The translations under genes and the position numbers were made by a program. 64,000 nt of DNA from Astragalus membranaceus (Eukaryota; Streptophyta; Magnoliopsida; Fabales; Fabaceae). The number at the start of each line of letters is the position of its first letter. The first letter of the stretch is position 1. Location: the NCBI GenBank assembly GCA_039519185.1, contig CM076849.1:107265806-107329805 (forward strand). The letters run 5' to 3'. The notes beneath the pieces were generated by a model. It had not been told where the DNA came from. It searched no databases and saw only the letters and a list, made by a program, of their open reading frames with translations. Positions 1 through 10,661 of the stretch are shown here, in pieces.

Positions 1-486
1 CAACTTATAAATTTAGAAGGAGTGTTAAAGCAACTTCATATTACTACCCTTTTACCATCATGGCAGAGGAAACACAAACACGAGGGACAAATGTGCGAAG
101 CTTGCTAGGTGTTGGTACATCGGCAACGGCAAAAATGAACACGAGACAGAGTGATGGTGAGGCAAGAGGAAGAACAATGTCCTTAACTGAGGCTTGATAA
201 ACTCTTCTTCCCCGAATGAATCTATCCTCTTCGGTTACTTTTTCACGAAATATGATTAACGTTTTCCTATCCAATGATAATCAAAACCAAATACATAACT
301 CTTAAACATAAATCCAAAAGTAATAATTCACTAAAACAATTATGGTATGTTATAAAAGATAATTCTCCAAGTAAGAAGCTTATTTTGCAAAAAAGAAATA
401 GGCAGCAATGATGTTCATAACAACTTAGGATAGTTACAAAAATTCTCACTGAAGCCTTGACCTTTCTGCATAATAATCAAGCTTAC
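1..486. other. No resolved gene; probable continuation of the minus-strand host gene remnant
   Basis: AT-rich sequence with a 76-codon minus-strand open frame at 44-274 (EKVTEEDRFIRGRR near its start) that may be a further exon of the same decayed gene. I could not find a convincing pair of splice sites and see no conserved domain. Confidence 0.25.
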
Positions 487-2351
487 GTTTTCATATGCCA
501 CTTTTCCCTTCTCTTCATGGTCCTTTATCCGATGCATTCATTCTATGGTCAAGCTCTTTGGCCTGAGCTTCTATGTGCTGCTTACGTAAACTCAACTCTG
601 CCCTTAATATAGTTAAACAATATGAAAGGAATAAAACATCAGAGTGAAAATACATTCATTTATCTCACTTCAAGTTATTATGCAAATAGAAAGCTAATAA
701 TAAGTACCTCATTTCATTCAGAGTGTGCTGCAACTCAATGATCTCAAGCTGAGATGCCTTTACAACATCCTCCAAAGCACTAGCCTGCATCATGCATGCA
801 TAAAGAACTCATCAGGGAATCATGAGCGGTCGTTAGAAGTTAGAAGACATCAGAAAGAGAACTAAATACTTAACTAAAAGAGTATGTTTTATCCCCCTCT
901 TCTTTGATGAAGTCTGGCTACAACATCCCCGAATAAACTCCCCGCCCACCTTCTAAAATGTGTTGCAGAGAACACTCACAATCATTTGTCAGCAACCCGA
1001 CTAAAAACTAGTACAAACACCAATATTGAGTACACCTCTAGCACTACTTGGTGCTCTTGATATACACTTACATTAATATACCCAAAACTGTTATTAGAAC
1101 AAAGTAGGGTCCTAATGATCACTATACACCTAACAAATAAACAATTCTTAGTAGCTAACAAACAACAACCATTATTAATATCCCTTCAGTAAACTACCAG
1201 CTGAATTAATTGACTTGTCATTTGGAGGCTGCAAGCTTTGCATCTCCAAGAAGCTAACTAATTTTGAAATCCATCCCAACTTGCCAAATTCTTAGAAAAG
1301 CAGAAAATGTTTTTCATGTGAATTAACACTGACAGAGTAGTTATAGTGAGTACTGAGTAGTCACAAGACTAGCCAACTTACTTTGAACCAGTAGCTCTTT
1401 AACAGTCGTGATTCCTTAGTAGTCATTAAAATTTCCTCAAGGCATTTCTTGCTGTCAGAACCACGCACACAGTCCACTATTCACACAAAAAATTCTATGC
1501 ATTTACTGATTGCCATCCAAATCTTCAGTTTCATCTCCACTTTCATCAGTTAGGTTACTCAGTTCAACCTACATTCAAATAACAAACATCAGGTGTCAAA
1601 GTTATTCCAACAAAAAACCAGCCACCGAATAAAAACTCAAAGCGCTATAAAAGAGATATGTGTTAATTGGAATAACCATATGAATAGTAAATATGACTTA
1701 CAGACTTCTTTTTCAAACAAAAAATGAAGTGTCAACCCCATCAGAAACTGCAAGTGAATACCTATTGAGAATTAACAATGCCTTCAACCTGATTGCTGCA
1801 ACACAAGTATAAAAAATTAGTAACCTGATTACATGCCATTATAACTGATCAAGGTAAACATAATGGGGAATCATTTGTAAATTAAAGATAACTAAGAAGA
1901 ATACAAACTTACTTCCGCAAGCTCCTCCTTCGCGTTCCATCTACCATTATTGTCCCAATACTAGTAAAACATAATTAGCACATGACATTATGTCAAAGGA
2001 GGATAATGTAAAAATTTAACCAATAATTTTCTGCGTGAATTAGCTTATTCTGTGTTCAAAACTGCTCGTAATCAAAAGCTTCGCAAGAGAGCTTTCATGG
2101 CAAAAAAAGGAAAGGAAAGAAAAGAAACTATTATTATCCCAAAAATAATCAAAACCAAACAGGAAAGCAATGAGAAACAGATTCCAGTATTATGCATTGA
2201 ACTAGATAACTTGAAAAGGGAGAAACAAATTGTTAAAAGCTTTGATCCTCATCAAGAAATAGCTTTTGCAAGCTCATGAATGATGGCTCTGCCAAAAAAA
2301 ATGAGGTTCATAAACTAACAAATTTAACAATAGCATAATATGAGATAACTA

Positions 2352-2367
2352 TTTTTTTTTTGACAAA
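2352..2367 (-). mobile_element. Extremely truncated retroposon tail with 10-bp target duplication
   Basis: Sixteen bases, which read TTTGTC followed by poly(A) on the minus strand, are flanked on both sides by GAGATAACTA (2342-2351 and 2368-2377). A short poly(A)-ended piece between perfect direct repeats is the expected footprint of a severely 5'-truncated LINE or SINE insertion. Confidence 0.55.
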
Positions 2368-2404
2368 GAGATAACTAATTTTTATCATTGGTATAATTCC
2401 TCAT

Positions 2405-2532
2405 TTTTTTTAATTGGGGAAGGGAAAGTGGCACTAATGGCCAATTTACAACTGTCCTCGGGGATTTGAACTCAGCACCTTGAGGATACAAGGCTAAGCT
2501 CTTACCACTGAGCTAGCAACTCAAGTGCAGTT
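2405..2532 (-). mobile_element. tRNA-derived SINE with 15-bp target duplication
   Basis: On the minus strand the element opens with a tRNA-like head. An A-box match (TAGCTCAGTGG) lies at 2515-2505 and a B-box match (GAGTTCAAATCCC) at 2473-2461, the internal RNA polymerase III promoter spacing of tRNA-derived SINEs. A unique body of about 50 bp and a poly(A) run follow (T run on the plus strand near 2405-2411). Perfect 15-bp direct repeats, GGTATAATTCCTCAT, flank it at 2390-2404 and 2533-2547. It lies in a presumed intron of the decayed host gene. The length of about 128 bp is normal for a short plant SINE. Confidence 0.88.
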
Positions 2533-3229
2533 GGTATAATTCCTCATAAATTAACATGGAATAGAGCAATAAATTAATGAATAAGCTCCTATAAGAATAC
2601 ACTACTATTCCAACAATAGATGACAACTTACAAAGGAAAACATCAACAGAAGCGAAGCAAGAAAAACAGAGAATGGAGATGCACTTTGGTACCATGTGCA
2701 AATTGGGGTAAATACAAGTAAGTGTTGTCAATTCAAAAAATTTTAGCTCATGTGCTGAACTAATATAAAACCTAACCTAAGAAGAAATTACAATATTCAG
2801 ATTCAAAATAAAGCTTAGCAAATCATAATTTCGGAGAAAGGAAAAAAAATTGAACATACCTCGAGAGAGAGAAACTAAACCAAAAAAATTGCATCACTGC
2901 TGCATTATTGATGGCGTAAAACCTATCGGAATCCCTAACATGTTTTGGTTCAAAATTTCAAAATCAATAAGAAATCGTGAGAGCATTGAGGATAGAAAAT
3001 CAGAATTGAGAGTTACATTACCGGTGTGAAGCCGAAAGGTTATTGGAGAAGCCGAAAACTCTATTGAAGAAACCAAGGTGTCACGGGTTTACTTGTGACT
3101 GGTTTATTAGCTAAGTTACTGCTACTTGAATAGCTAATGTTTACATTTTACTTTTATATTTTACCCTTTTTTTACTGTTACCATTTACCATTTAGAAGTG
3201 TGCTCTGAACATGCTCAATTGTAACAGAA

Positions 3230-5210
3230 CTAGTATGTATTACCCGTGCCCTGCACGGGTATACATTTTTTTTTGAATTTTTTTGTAATTTTAATTTTAA
3301 AATACGTTTAGTTTGAGTGAAAATAACAAAATTGGTTAAATATATAATTATATCATATTAAACAGAAGTATGTATATTAAAATAATGAGTATGTTAAATA
3401 ATATATAAATATATCTGTAAGGGTATTGAAATATACATCTTCTTTTTTTAATTTAATTGTAAAGTATTTTATTAATCAATTTGTATGTTTAAAGCATTGT
3501 CTGTATTTATTTGGGATGTTTATAATTATGTATTAATAATTAATATTTAAAAAATTATAGGTGTATACTTGATTATTCGAATTTAAAAAATAAATACGAT
3601 ATTGAGATTATGTTAAGTGGTGATACACAAAAAAGGCTGATGTAAAAATAGACATTTTCTGTTAAGTTATTTTGTAATATAGTTTTGGTTGAACTTAAAA
3701 TAGATAATTATGTGTATTATGTTAGATATAAAAAATGGGTATAACATATTTTGTGTGAACTTAATTTCGTAAAATAAATATAAAAGAATTGTCTTATTTG
3801 TTGACGAAACAATTTTGATGAAATAAATATATTTGAATTCGTTTAAAATGCATTGTGTTATTGGACACATTGTGTTATTGAACTCGTTTAAAGAATATAT
3901 TTCCAAAACTAATTATATATCTTACCTTCTCTTTTTAACTCACTCTATAAAACATATCTCTATTAAAAACATATATATTTTTTTATCAAAATAGTTTATT
4001 AAACATTTACCATGAAAAGAGATATTTCAATACTCAATATTTTTTATCAAAATAGTTTACATAATGATTAAATTGTTAAAACTCTGGGCACAAATTGATA
4101 AAACTCCGCTGAGACTAATCCCACGGACAACAGTGACTAATTCCTCGCTCATTGTATGTGGCTCGAGGGGCAGGACAGTTGGCCCAGAGTTTTTATGCTG
4201 CTCCGTACCCAAGACATAATATATCAGTAGGAGAATAATAGTCATTTTGTCTTAAAAACTTAAATAGTTGATTGTGCCATGTAACTAAATTTTCTTAAAA
4301 CTGAAAGCATGTCATTATATTCATGAATTAAATAATTTAGTTACCTAAAGCTAGAACATGCAAATGCTCAATGATCACTTCACCATACAATAAAATATAC
4401 AAAATATTTTAGATAAACATAAGAAACATATTTTAGATAACATGTGGCTTGATTAAATAACTTTGCTCCAAGTTTGCAACATTATGAACACCAATACAAC
4501 TTATAACAACCTTTAAGTATGTTAATGAAAAGTATTCCAAATCGAAAAAGAAAAATAAGCAAATTTTATCATACCCCATAAGAGATGGGTTAAACCGGAA
4601 AAGATGTCAACCCCAAAAGTGATTTAGAAAATAGAATGCAAACATATTCACTGTAGTCAAGCTTCAACAATATCAATAGGAAAAAAATGCAAGCCAAGAC
4701 TCAATATCATAATAACAACTTTCATTCTTCAAATTCTCATATACTGTTACTCTCTTGAATGTTAATTGGAGGTGGGATTTAGAAAAAGAAAAAAAAAGAG
4801 AGAATAACATCCAAAATCAAAACTAAATTGAAATATTTGAACTTAATTGCAATATTCAAAACAAAATTTAATATAGTTTTAATATAATTAATTTTATTCT
4901 TTTAAAATATAAGTTGACCATAAACGTATAAGGCAAGAAACTATAAGTCATTATAAGTCATAATTATTATTGATGATTTCAATTTTTTTTTTTAAAAAGT
5001 AGCAGCCGCAATTTTAACCATTGTGAGCCGTCCAGATTGGGTTAAATTTTGAGAGTGATTTTGAGCCGTCCAGATTGTTCAAAACGGTGAGTTGGAATAC
5101 ACATAGCATGTTGGACGCTGAGGTGGTTTTTTTGTAGTGATTATGTGGAATTTTAAAATGGTGATGTGTCATGGTTATGTGTACACATTCTTGAATGTGT
5201 ATAGTTATGA
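3230..5210 (-). mobile_element. Non-autonomous Helitron inserted in the 5' LTR of element A
   Basis: Read on the minus strand, the element starts TC (5210-5209) after a host A and ends CTAG (3233-3230) before a host T, the A|T insertion site of Helitrons. Nine bases before CTAG is a 3' hairpin with a 7-bp CCCGTGC/GCACGGG stem and a 3-base loop (3243-3259). The 3' LTR of element A has the uninterrupted site, so both ends are fixed to the base and no target duplication is present, as expected for rolling-circle transposition. The 1981-bp body is AT-rich with no Rep/helicase ORF. Confidence 0.93.
4057..4245 (-). other. GC-richer segment inside the Helitron, possible captured fragment
   Basis: A 62-codon minus-strand open frame (for example LEPHTMSEELVTVVRGISL) stands out in base composition from the AT-rich Helitron around it. 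Helitrons often pick up host gene pieces, but I recognise no family and see no splice sites, so capture is only an inference. Confidence 0.25.
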
Positions 5211-5279
5211 TTCCCATGACTATATTGTGAATGAATGAAGTGTGAATATCATCATCGGATATCACAACCAAGTTGATAC

Positions 5280-5359
<80 letters not shown>

Positions 5360-5486
5360 ATTTCATCTCTTTCACACATTTTTCTGCTAGCATATTCAAA
5401 GGGTGTTCTTGCATCATCCTTCCATATCTAGTTAGTTGATTTCTACCGGAATCTCCTTCCCTAGAAATCCAAATTCCTGTTACAAG

Positions 5487-5498
5487 TGGTATCAAAGC
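5487..5498 (+). promoter_or_regulatory. Primer binding site of element A (initiator tRNA-Met type)
   Basis: TGGTATCAAAGC lies two bases after the LTR end. It differs at one position from the TGGTATCAGAGC used by elements C and D in this window. Confidence 0.8.
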
Positions 5499-5531
5499 AT
5501 CCTTCCTGGTGCTTTGAAATCCTTGCTTCCG

Positions 5532-7175
5532 GTGGCTGCTGGAACTCGTTCTGCAACTACGATCGCTGAATTGGACAAGAAGCATGACGATAAGCATGCT
5601 AAATTGAGCTCGCAAATAGATCAATTGGTCGCTGGAATGGAGGAAATGCGCACACTGTTGCGAGAGCAAGTGCAACCAGAAGGATCTGTTAGTTCCACGA
5701 ACAACGCACCGAGAAATCGAGGTGACGGTAATGGAGGAAATGAAATCACTGGTTTGTATGCTACGAGGATTTCAAAGGTGGATTTCCCAAAATTTGGTGG
5801 TCGTATTGTGAAAGAATGGTTGTACCGTTGCACCCAGTTTTTTCGGCTCGACGAGACACCGCCGGAGAATAAGGTGAGGTTAGCTTCAATTCACATGGAA
5901 GGGTTAGCACTTCAATGGCACCTGAACTACATACGGCGCAAATTCGACATGTACCCACCATGGTCTCAGTACGTGGTTGATATTGCAGCTCATTTCGGTG
6001 ACATTTACGAAGATCCACTCTCGACTCTCATTCAGGTCAAACACACTGGCAAGGTTCAGGAGTACATAGATGCATTTGAGCTAGCTCAAACTCAGGTATC
6101 ACTCTTACCAGAACATGCTCTCAGTATTTTCCTGTCTGGTCTGGAACATAATACACAGATGCAAGTAAGAATGTTCATTCCCACTGATATTGCTCATGCA
6201 GCTAATATGGCACGATTGGATGAATCTTCAAAAGCCCCAATCCTTCGCCCTAACCAGAAATATACCCCTAGCTCAAGCTCTTTTAACAACTACTCAAAAA
6301 CCCAAATCAATTTCACCAAACCCACAAACACCACCCTAATTCCTCCACCAAACCAGAAGCCAAACACAAGCCATGGTCAAATAGCTAACCAAAACCCAAG
6401 AAACACCAACTACAAACCTGCTGGACCTTTTACCACTTCCCAAATGGAGGAAAGAAAAGCAAAAGGGTTGTGTATGTATTGTGAGGACCCCTTTACACCA
6501 GGTCACCAACTCAAACATAGGAGAGCTCAAATCTTTATGTTAGAAGCTGATGGTGACAGTGATGATGGTGAGGAAGCTGAAATTTCTAGTGAAGCTAGTG
6601 CTGATACCAATACCACCCAAACAGATAGCCCTACATTATCCCTAAATGCCCTATCAGGTACCCCTAACCACCAAACCATGAAAGTTACTGGAATGTATAT
6701 CAAGAAACTATTACAAATACTTATTGACAGTGGGAGTACTCATAATTTCCTTGATTTGGATGCTGCAAAAAGACTAGGTTGTAAGCTTGAGCCCATCAAA
6801 CCTATGTCTGTTACTGCTAGTGGTGGCAGTAAGATTGTAGCCACGTATATTGTGAGAGGTTTCACTTGGCAGCTGCAGCAGTGCACATTCACTTGTGATG
6901 TCTATGTATTGTCAATTGTGTGCTGTGTTTTAATTCTTGGTGTGCAGTGGCTTAAGTCACTAGGGAAGATTGTCTGGGATTTTGCTCAATTACAGATGGA
7001 ATTTAATGTAAAGGGCGGGAAGTGCTTGCTAAGAAGTGCTAAGACACCATCTAACAAGTTGATCAATAACAAGAAGTTCACTCAATTTCTCAACTCAGGC
7101 AGAGATCTGTTTCTTATACTTGAATCAGGAGACACCTACTTTGACTGTGCCCAATGTTCAATTGATGTCTCTTGA
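5532..7175 (+). pseudogene. gag-PR: Element A gag and aspartic protease
   Basis: One open frame encodes a gag capsid domain (YRCTQFFRLDETPPENKVRL onward, about 100 residues in), a Cys-poor zinc-finger-like motif (CMYCEDPFTPGHQLKH) and a retropepsin site (LIDSGSTHNFLD). Gag packages RNA into virus-like particles and the protease cuts the polyprotein. The frame is open through the LTR from 5436, but the real start must lie after the primer site. The codon at 5532 is GTG followed by Ala-Ala-Gly, perhaps a former ATG; the first in-frame ATG is at 5637. The frame ends at 7175 while the downstream frame begins before it, so a frameshift lies near 7110. Confidence 0.85.
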
Positions 7176-7776
7176 GGCAGAATCCCCTGAGCTACCACTG
7201 GAGTTACAGGATTTGCTTGTTGACTATGAAGATGTGTTCATAGAACCAACTGAACTACCACCTAGGAGGCCTGGGTTTGATCACAAAATATCACTCAGGG
7301 AAGACATCATTCCATTCAATTTGCGCCCTTACAGATATTCTATAGTCCAAAAAGATGTAGTTGACAAGTTGGTCACTGATATGCTAAATCAGGGCATCAT
7401 AAGGCACAGCAACAGCCCCTTTGCCTCACCTGCAGTATTGGTCAAGAAGAAGGATAGATCATGGCGTCTCTGTGTTGATTATAGGAGACTTAACAAGCAC
7501 ACTGTTAAGGATAGATATCCAATTCCACTCATTGAAGACTTGATGGATGAATTGGGATCTGCCACTCTGTTTTCCAAATTGGATCTTAGATCTGGTTTCA
7601 ACCAGTTGAAAATTGAAAAAGGGGATGAATTCAAAACAGCAATCAAGACTCATGGAGGCCACTTTGAGTATCTTGTGATGCCTTTTGGGCTCACAAATGC
7701 TCCTGCCTCTTTCCAGGCACTAATGAACCACATTTTCACTCCTTTCCTTAGAAAGTTTATGATAGTATTTTTTTGA
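7120..7776 (+). pseudogene. RT: Element A reverse transcriptase, first part
   Basis: Typical Ty3/gypsy RT: ELPPRRPGFDHKI, LVKKKDRSWRLCVDYRRLNK, LFSKLDLRSGFNQLKI and VMPFGLTNAPASFQALMN appear in order. RT copies the element RNA into DNA in the cytoplasmic particle. The frame stops at the catalytic block: a seven-T run (7768-7774) shifts the frame exactly before the two catalytic aspartates, which lie in the next frame. This is one base longer than the uninterrupted frame would need. Confidence 0.93.
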
Positions 7777-7786
7777 TGATATATTA

Positions 7787-8290
7787 GTGTATAGCCCTAC
7801 TATTGATGCTCATGTTGATCATTTGAGACAGGTATTTGAGACAATTAGAGGTCATCAACTGTTCCTCAAGAAACAGAAATGCCACTTTGCTACATCAAGA
7901 GTGGAGTACCTTGGTCACTTTATCTCTCATGGGCAGGTGTTCACTGATCCATCAAAGATCCAAGCAGTTAAAGATTGGTCTGTCCCTACCAATCTCAAAC
8001 AATTGAGGGGCTTCTTGGGGTTATCAGGCTACTACAGACGGTTTGAAAGAGACTATGGCAAGATTGCCAAGCCACTTACTGATTTGTTGAAGAAAGACAA
8101 CTTTGGTTGGAATGATCAAGCTACTGTATCCTTTAATCATTTGAAGGAGGCTCTAATCTCTTCACCTGTTTTAACTCTGCCTGATTTTTCCCAAACTTTT
8201 GTTGTTGAGACAGATGCATCAGGGAAAGGGATAGGTGCTGTATTGATGCAAGATCACCATCCAATTGCATTAGCAAGTCACTTGGACTGA
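7787..8290 (+). pseudogene. RT-RH: Element A RT C-terminus and RNase H start
   Basis: The frame contains the RT thumb (FLKKQKCHFATSRVEYLGHF, LRGFLGLSGYYRRF) and the start of RNase H with its first catalytic Asp (VVETDASGKGIGAVL). It ends in TGA at 8288-8290, because a small indel near 8280-8290 moves the reading frame; RNase H resumes at 8302. Confidence 0.9.
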
Positions 8291-8301
8291 GGCAACAATC
8301 T

Positions 8302-9513
8302 ATGTCAGTCTATGAGAGAGAACTTCTAGCCATCGTGTATGCTGTGCAGAAATGGAGAACATACCTTTTTCACAGGCCTTTTATTATCAAATCTGATCAG
8401 AAGAGTATCAAGTACCTCTTAGACCAGAAACTGAACACACCCTTTCAGCAAGTGTGGATGGCCAAATTGATGGGCTTTGACTTTGAAATCCAATACAAAA
8501 TAGGATCTTCCAATGCGGCTGCTGATGCACTTTCTAGACAAAGTGGAGCAGAGTTCCTACCATTATTATTTAACAATGCTCAAGATGATCTCCTCACACT
8601 AATCAAAGACTCTTGGTCCTCTGATTCTAACTTGCAGGCACTTATTGCAGATTTGAAGAAAGATCCAGCTTCCCATCCCAAGTTCTCTTGGTTCCATGAT
8701 GAGTTGAGAAGGAAAGGCAAGCTATTGGTAGGCAATAATCCAGAATTGAAGCACATCATCCTCAAATGGCTCCATGATTCTTTTGTAGGAGGCCACTCTG
8801 GCCGAGACATCACTGCTTCAAGAGTAAAGTCACTCTTCTATTGGAAAGGCATGAACAAAGAGATTCAGCAATACATCAGGTCTTGTGATGTTTGCCAACG
8901 AAACAAGCCTGAACTTGTTAAATCACCTGGACTCCGGCAGCCTCTTCCAATCCCTCATCGTACCTGGGATGAAATCAGCTTAGATTTCATTGAAGGACTC
9001 CCCTCTTCACATGGCAAGCATGTTATTTTAGTTGTTGTTGATAGACTAAGTAAGTATGCACATTTTCTTACTCTGTCTCACCCATACCCTGCATTAGACG
9101 TGGCACACTTGTTCTTGGATAATATTTTCAAGCTCCATGGGATGCCAAGTATTGTGGTGAGTGATAGAGATCCCATTTTCCTCAGTTCTGTGTGGAATGA
9201 GCTGTTTAAATTACAAGGAGTGTTATTGAACAAGTCCACTGCTTACCATCCTCAGAGTGAAGGACAAACTGAGGTGGTGAATAAGTCCTTAGAGACTTAT
9301 CTGAGATGTATGTGTTCTGATAAGCCCACTAGCTGGTCTAAGTGGATTCCTCTTGCTGAATGGTGGTACAACACACATTTTCACTCCTCTATTCAAACAA
9401 GTCTCTATGAGGTTGTGTATGGTCAAAGTCCTCCAATACACTTCCATATCTTCCTGGGGAATCCCCTAATCAGGAGGTTGATAGAACTGTCACTGCCAGA
9501 GAATCTGTCATGA
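8302..9513 (+). pseudogene. RH-INT: Element A RNase H C-terminus and integrase
   Basis: It begins with the RNase H motif SVYERELLAIVYAVQKWR and NAAADALSRQ. Integrase follows with the HHCC zinc finger (DSFVGGHSGRD ... CDVCQRNK) and the D,D-35-E core: SLDFIEGL, SDRDPIFLS and the Glu of GQTEVVNK. Integrase inserts the cDNA into the host genome. Near 9450 the reading frame changes; the last residues before the stop at 9511-9513 are out of frame relative to the following ORF. Confidence 0.92.
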
Positions 9514-10004
9514 AACTGCTTCAGTTTCATCTACTTAGAGCACAAAACCGAATGGCACAGCAGGCAAATAAAAATAGGGTTGAGAGACAATTCAATATTG
9601 GTGATTCAGTTTTTTTGAAGCTGCAACCCTATAGGCAAGTAACTGCTAGGCAACAATCAGCACACAAGCTCAATCCTAAATACTATGGTCCCTTCAAAAT
9701 AGTTGATAGGATTTTAGTTTTTGCCTATAAGCTAGAACTTCCCTCATCTGCTGAAATTCATGATGTATTTCACGTTTCCTAGCTCAAGTTATGCTTGGAT
9801 CCTTCTGCTACTGCATTCAGGCCTCTGCCTACTGTTTCCACTGCTGCTAAAGTTCCTTTTGCTGTCTTAGAGCGCAAAATGGTCAAAAGAGGCAATGTTG
9901 CTGCTACAAAAGTGCTGGTGCGATGGCTGGGTGAACCAAAGGAAGATGCAACTTGGGAATTCTATTATGATCTTCAACAAAAATTTCCAGATTTCCATCC
10001 TTGA
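9510..10004 (+). pseudogene. INT-CHD: Element A integrase C-terminus with chromodomain
   Basis: Integrase C-terminal motifs (AQNRMAQQANKNRVERQF, LNPKYYGPFKIVDRI, AEIHDVFHVS) are followed by a chromodomain (VLVRWLGEPKEDATWE). The chromodomain marks element A as a chromovirus and is thought to steer integration toward particular chromatin. An in-frame TAG at 9780-9782 sits where this family usually has a Gln codon before Leu-Lys, consistent with one C-to-T change. The frame then continues to 10004. Confidence 0.9.
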
Positions 10005-10033
10005 GGACAAGGATTGTTTTAAGGGGAGGGTAT

Positions 10034-10249
10034 TGTCACGGGTTTACTTGTGACGGGTTTATTAGCTAAGTTACTACTACTTGAATAGCTAATGTTTACA
10101 TTTTACTTTTATATTTTACCCTTTTTTTACTGTTACCATTTACCATTTAGAAGTGTGCTCTGCACATGCTCAATTGTAACAGAATTCCCATGACTATATT
10201 GTGAATGAATGAAGTGTGAATATCATCATCGGATATCACAACCAGTTTG

Positions 10250-10307
<58 letters not shown>

Positions 10308-10431
10308 CATCTCTTTCACACGTTTTTCTGCTAGCATATTTGAAGGGTATTGTTCTTGCATCATCCTTCCATATCTAGTTAGTTGATTTCTACCGGAGTC
10401 TCCTTCCCTAGAAATCCAAATTCCTGTTACA
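10034..10431 (+). repeat. Element A 3' LTR
   Basis: 398 bp from TGTCACGG to TGTTACA, preceded by the purine-rich tract AAGGGGAGGG (10021-10030). It contains a (CT)n tract at 10253-10302 and is the intact counterpart of the Helitron-split 5' LTR. Confidence 0.95.
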
Positions 10432-10661
10432 CATGGATAATTGTGATGGCATTGCACATATTGCAGTAGGGTTTCAACTTGGAGTCGCGAAAGGTTGAAG
10501 AAGATGGAGAGAAAAGAGTTTGATAGAGCGGGAAAGATCGAGAGAAATGAGAAGCGGGCAAAGTGAAATGAGTCCGGAGAAGAAAGAACGAGAGCAGGTG
10601 ACGTGTAATTGTTTGGTTTATGACCGCAAGTCCGCAACTGTTTACTTAGTAATAAAAATTA
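10432..10661 (-). other. Former 5' leader and promoter side of the disrupted host gene
   Basis: This sequence would have continued directly into the gene segment ending at 3078 before element A inserted. It contains no element features and no resolved coding sequence. Its assignment as 5' leader rests only on that continuity. Confidence 0.4.

Larger units (their letters stand above)
487..3078 (-). pseudogene. Decayed host gene, coiled-coil protein, minus strand, several exons
   Basis: Two adjacent minus-strand segments have matching splice sites and phase. Exon 708-784 has acceptor CAG at 785-787 and donor GT at 706-707. Exon 487-602 has acceptor AG at 603-604 and donor GTAAGC at 481-486. 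Joined, they read as a charged, heptad-like coiled coil, including ELQHTLNEMR and then RKQHIEAQAKELDHRM. After that the frame breaks by one extra base in the GGACC near 520, which creates a stop; without it the frame stays open to the donor. At the other end, 2894-3076 starts VSSIEFSASPITFRLHTG, a Ser/Thr-rich start that could be a plastid transit peptide, next to a possible donor. Exons between about 1500 and 1960 look likely but their frames conflict. I do not recognise the family. Element A interrupts the gene at its 5' end and the former leader lies at 10432-10620. Confidence 0.5.
3079..5484 (+). repeat. Element A 5' LTR, split by Helitron
   Basis: Two parts, 3079-3229 and 5211-5484, match the 3' LTR at 10034-10431 in order. 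The right part contains a (CT)n microsatellite at 5283-5354 (about 72 bp), longer than the tract at 10253-10302 (about 50 bp) in the other LTR. Confidence 0.93.
3079..10431 (+). mobile_element. Element A: Ty3/gypsy chromovirus LTR retrotransposon, nearly complete, defective
   Basis: Boundaries are TGTCACGG at 3079 and 10034 and TGTTACA ending at 5484 and 10431. The 5' LTR is split by a Helitron. The 5-bp flanks are CAAGG (3074-3078) and CATGG (10432-10436), a target duplication with one change. An initiator-Met-type primer binding site follows the 5' LTR and a purine tract precedes the 3' LTR. The internal order is gag, protease, RT, RNase H, integrase, chromodomain. Coding is broken near 7110, at the T run 7768-7774, near 8285 and near 9450, and by a stop at 9780-9782. 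Apart from the CT tract, the LTRs differ at roughly ten sites by eye, so this is not a recent insertion. Confidence 0.93.

Noticed and set aside
2052..2279. 75-codon plus-strand Lys-rich ORF
   Set aside because: Low-complexity composition, no domain, and it lies opposite the minus-strand host gene remnant.
2461..2515. Real tRNA gene
   Set aside because: The A and B boxes are present but there is no proper cloverleaf, and the unit is a SINE with poly(A) and target duplication.
5014..5439. ORFs rich in Arg-Glu or Ser-Leu across the CT tract
   Set aside because: They are translations of a dinucleotide repeat within an LTR and have no other coding evidence.
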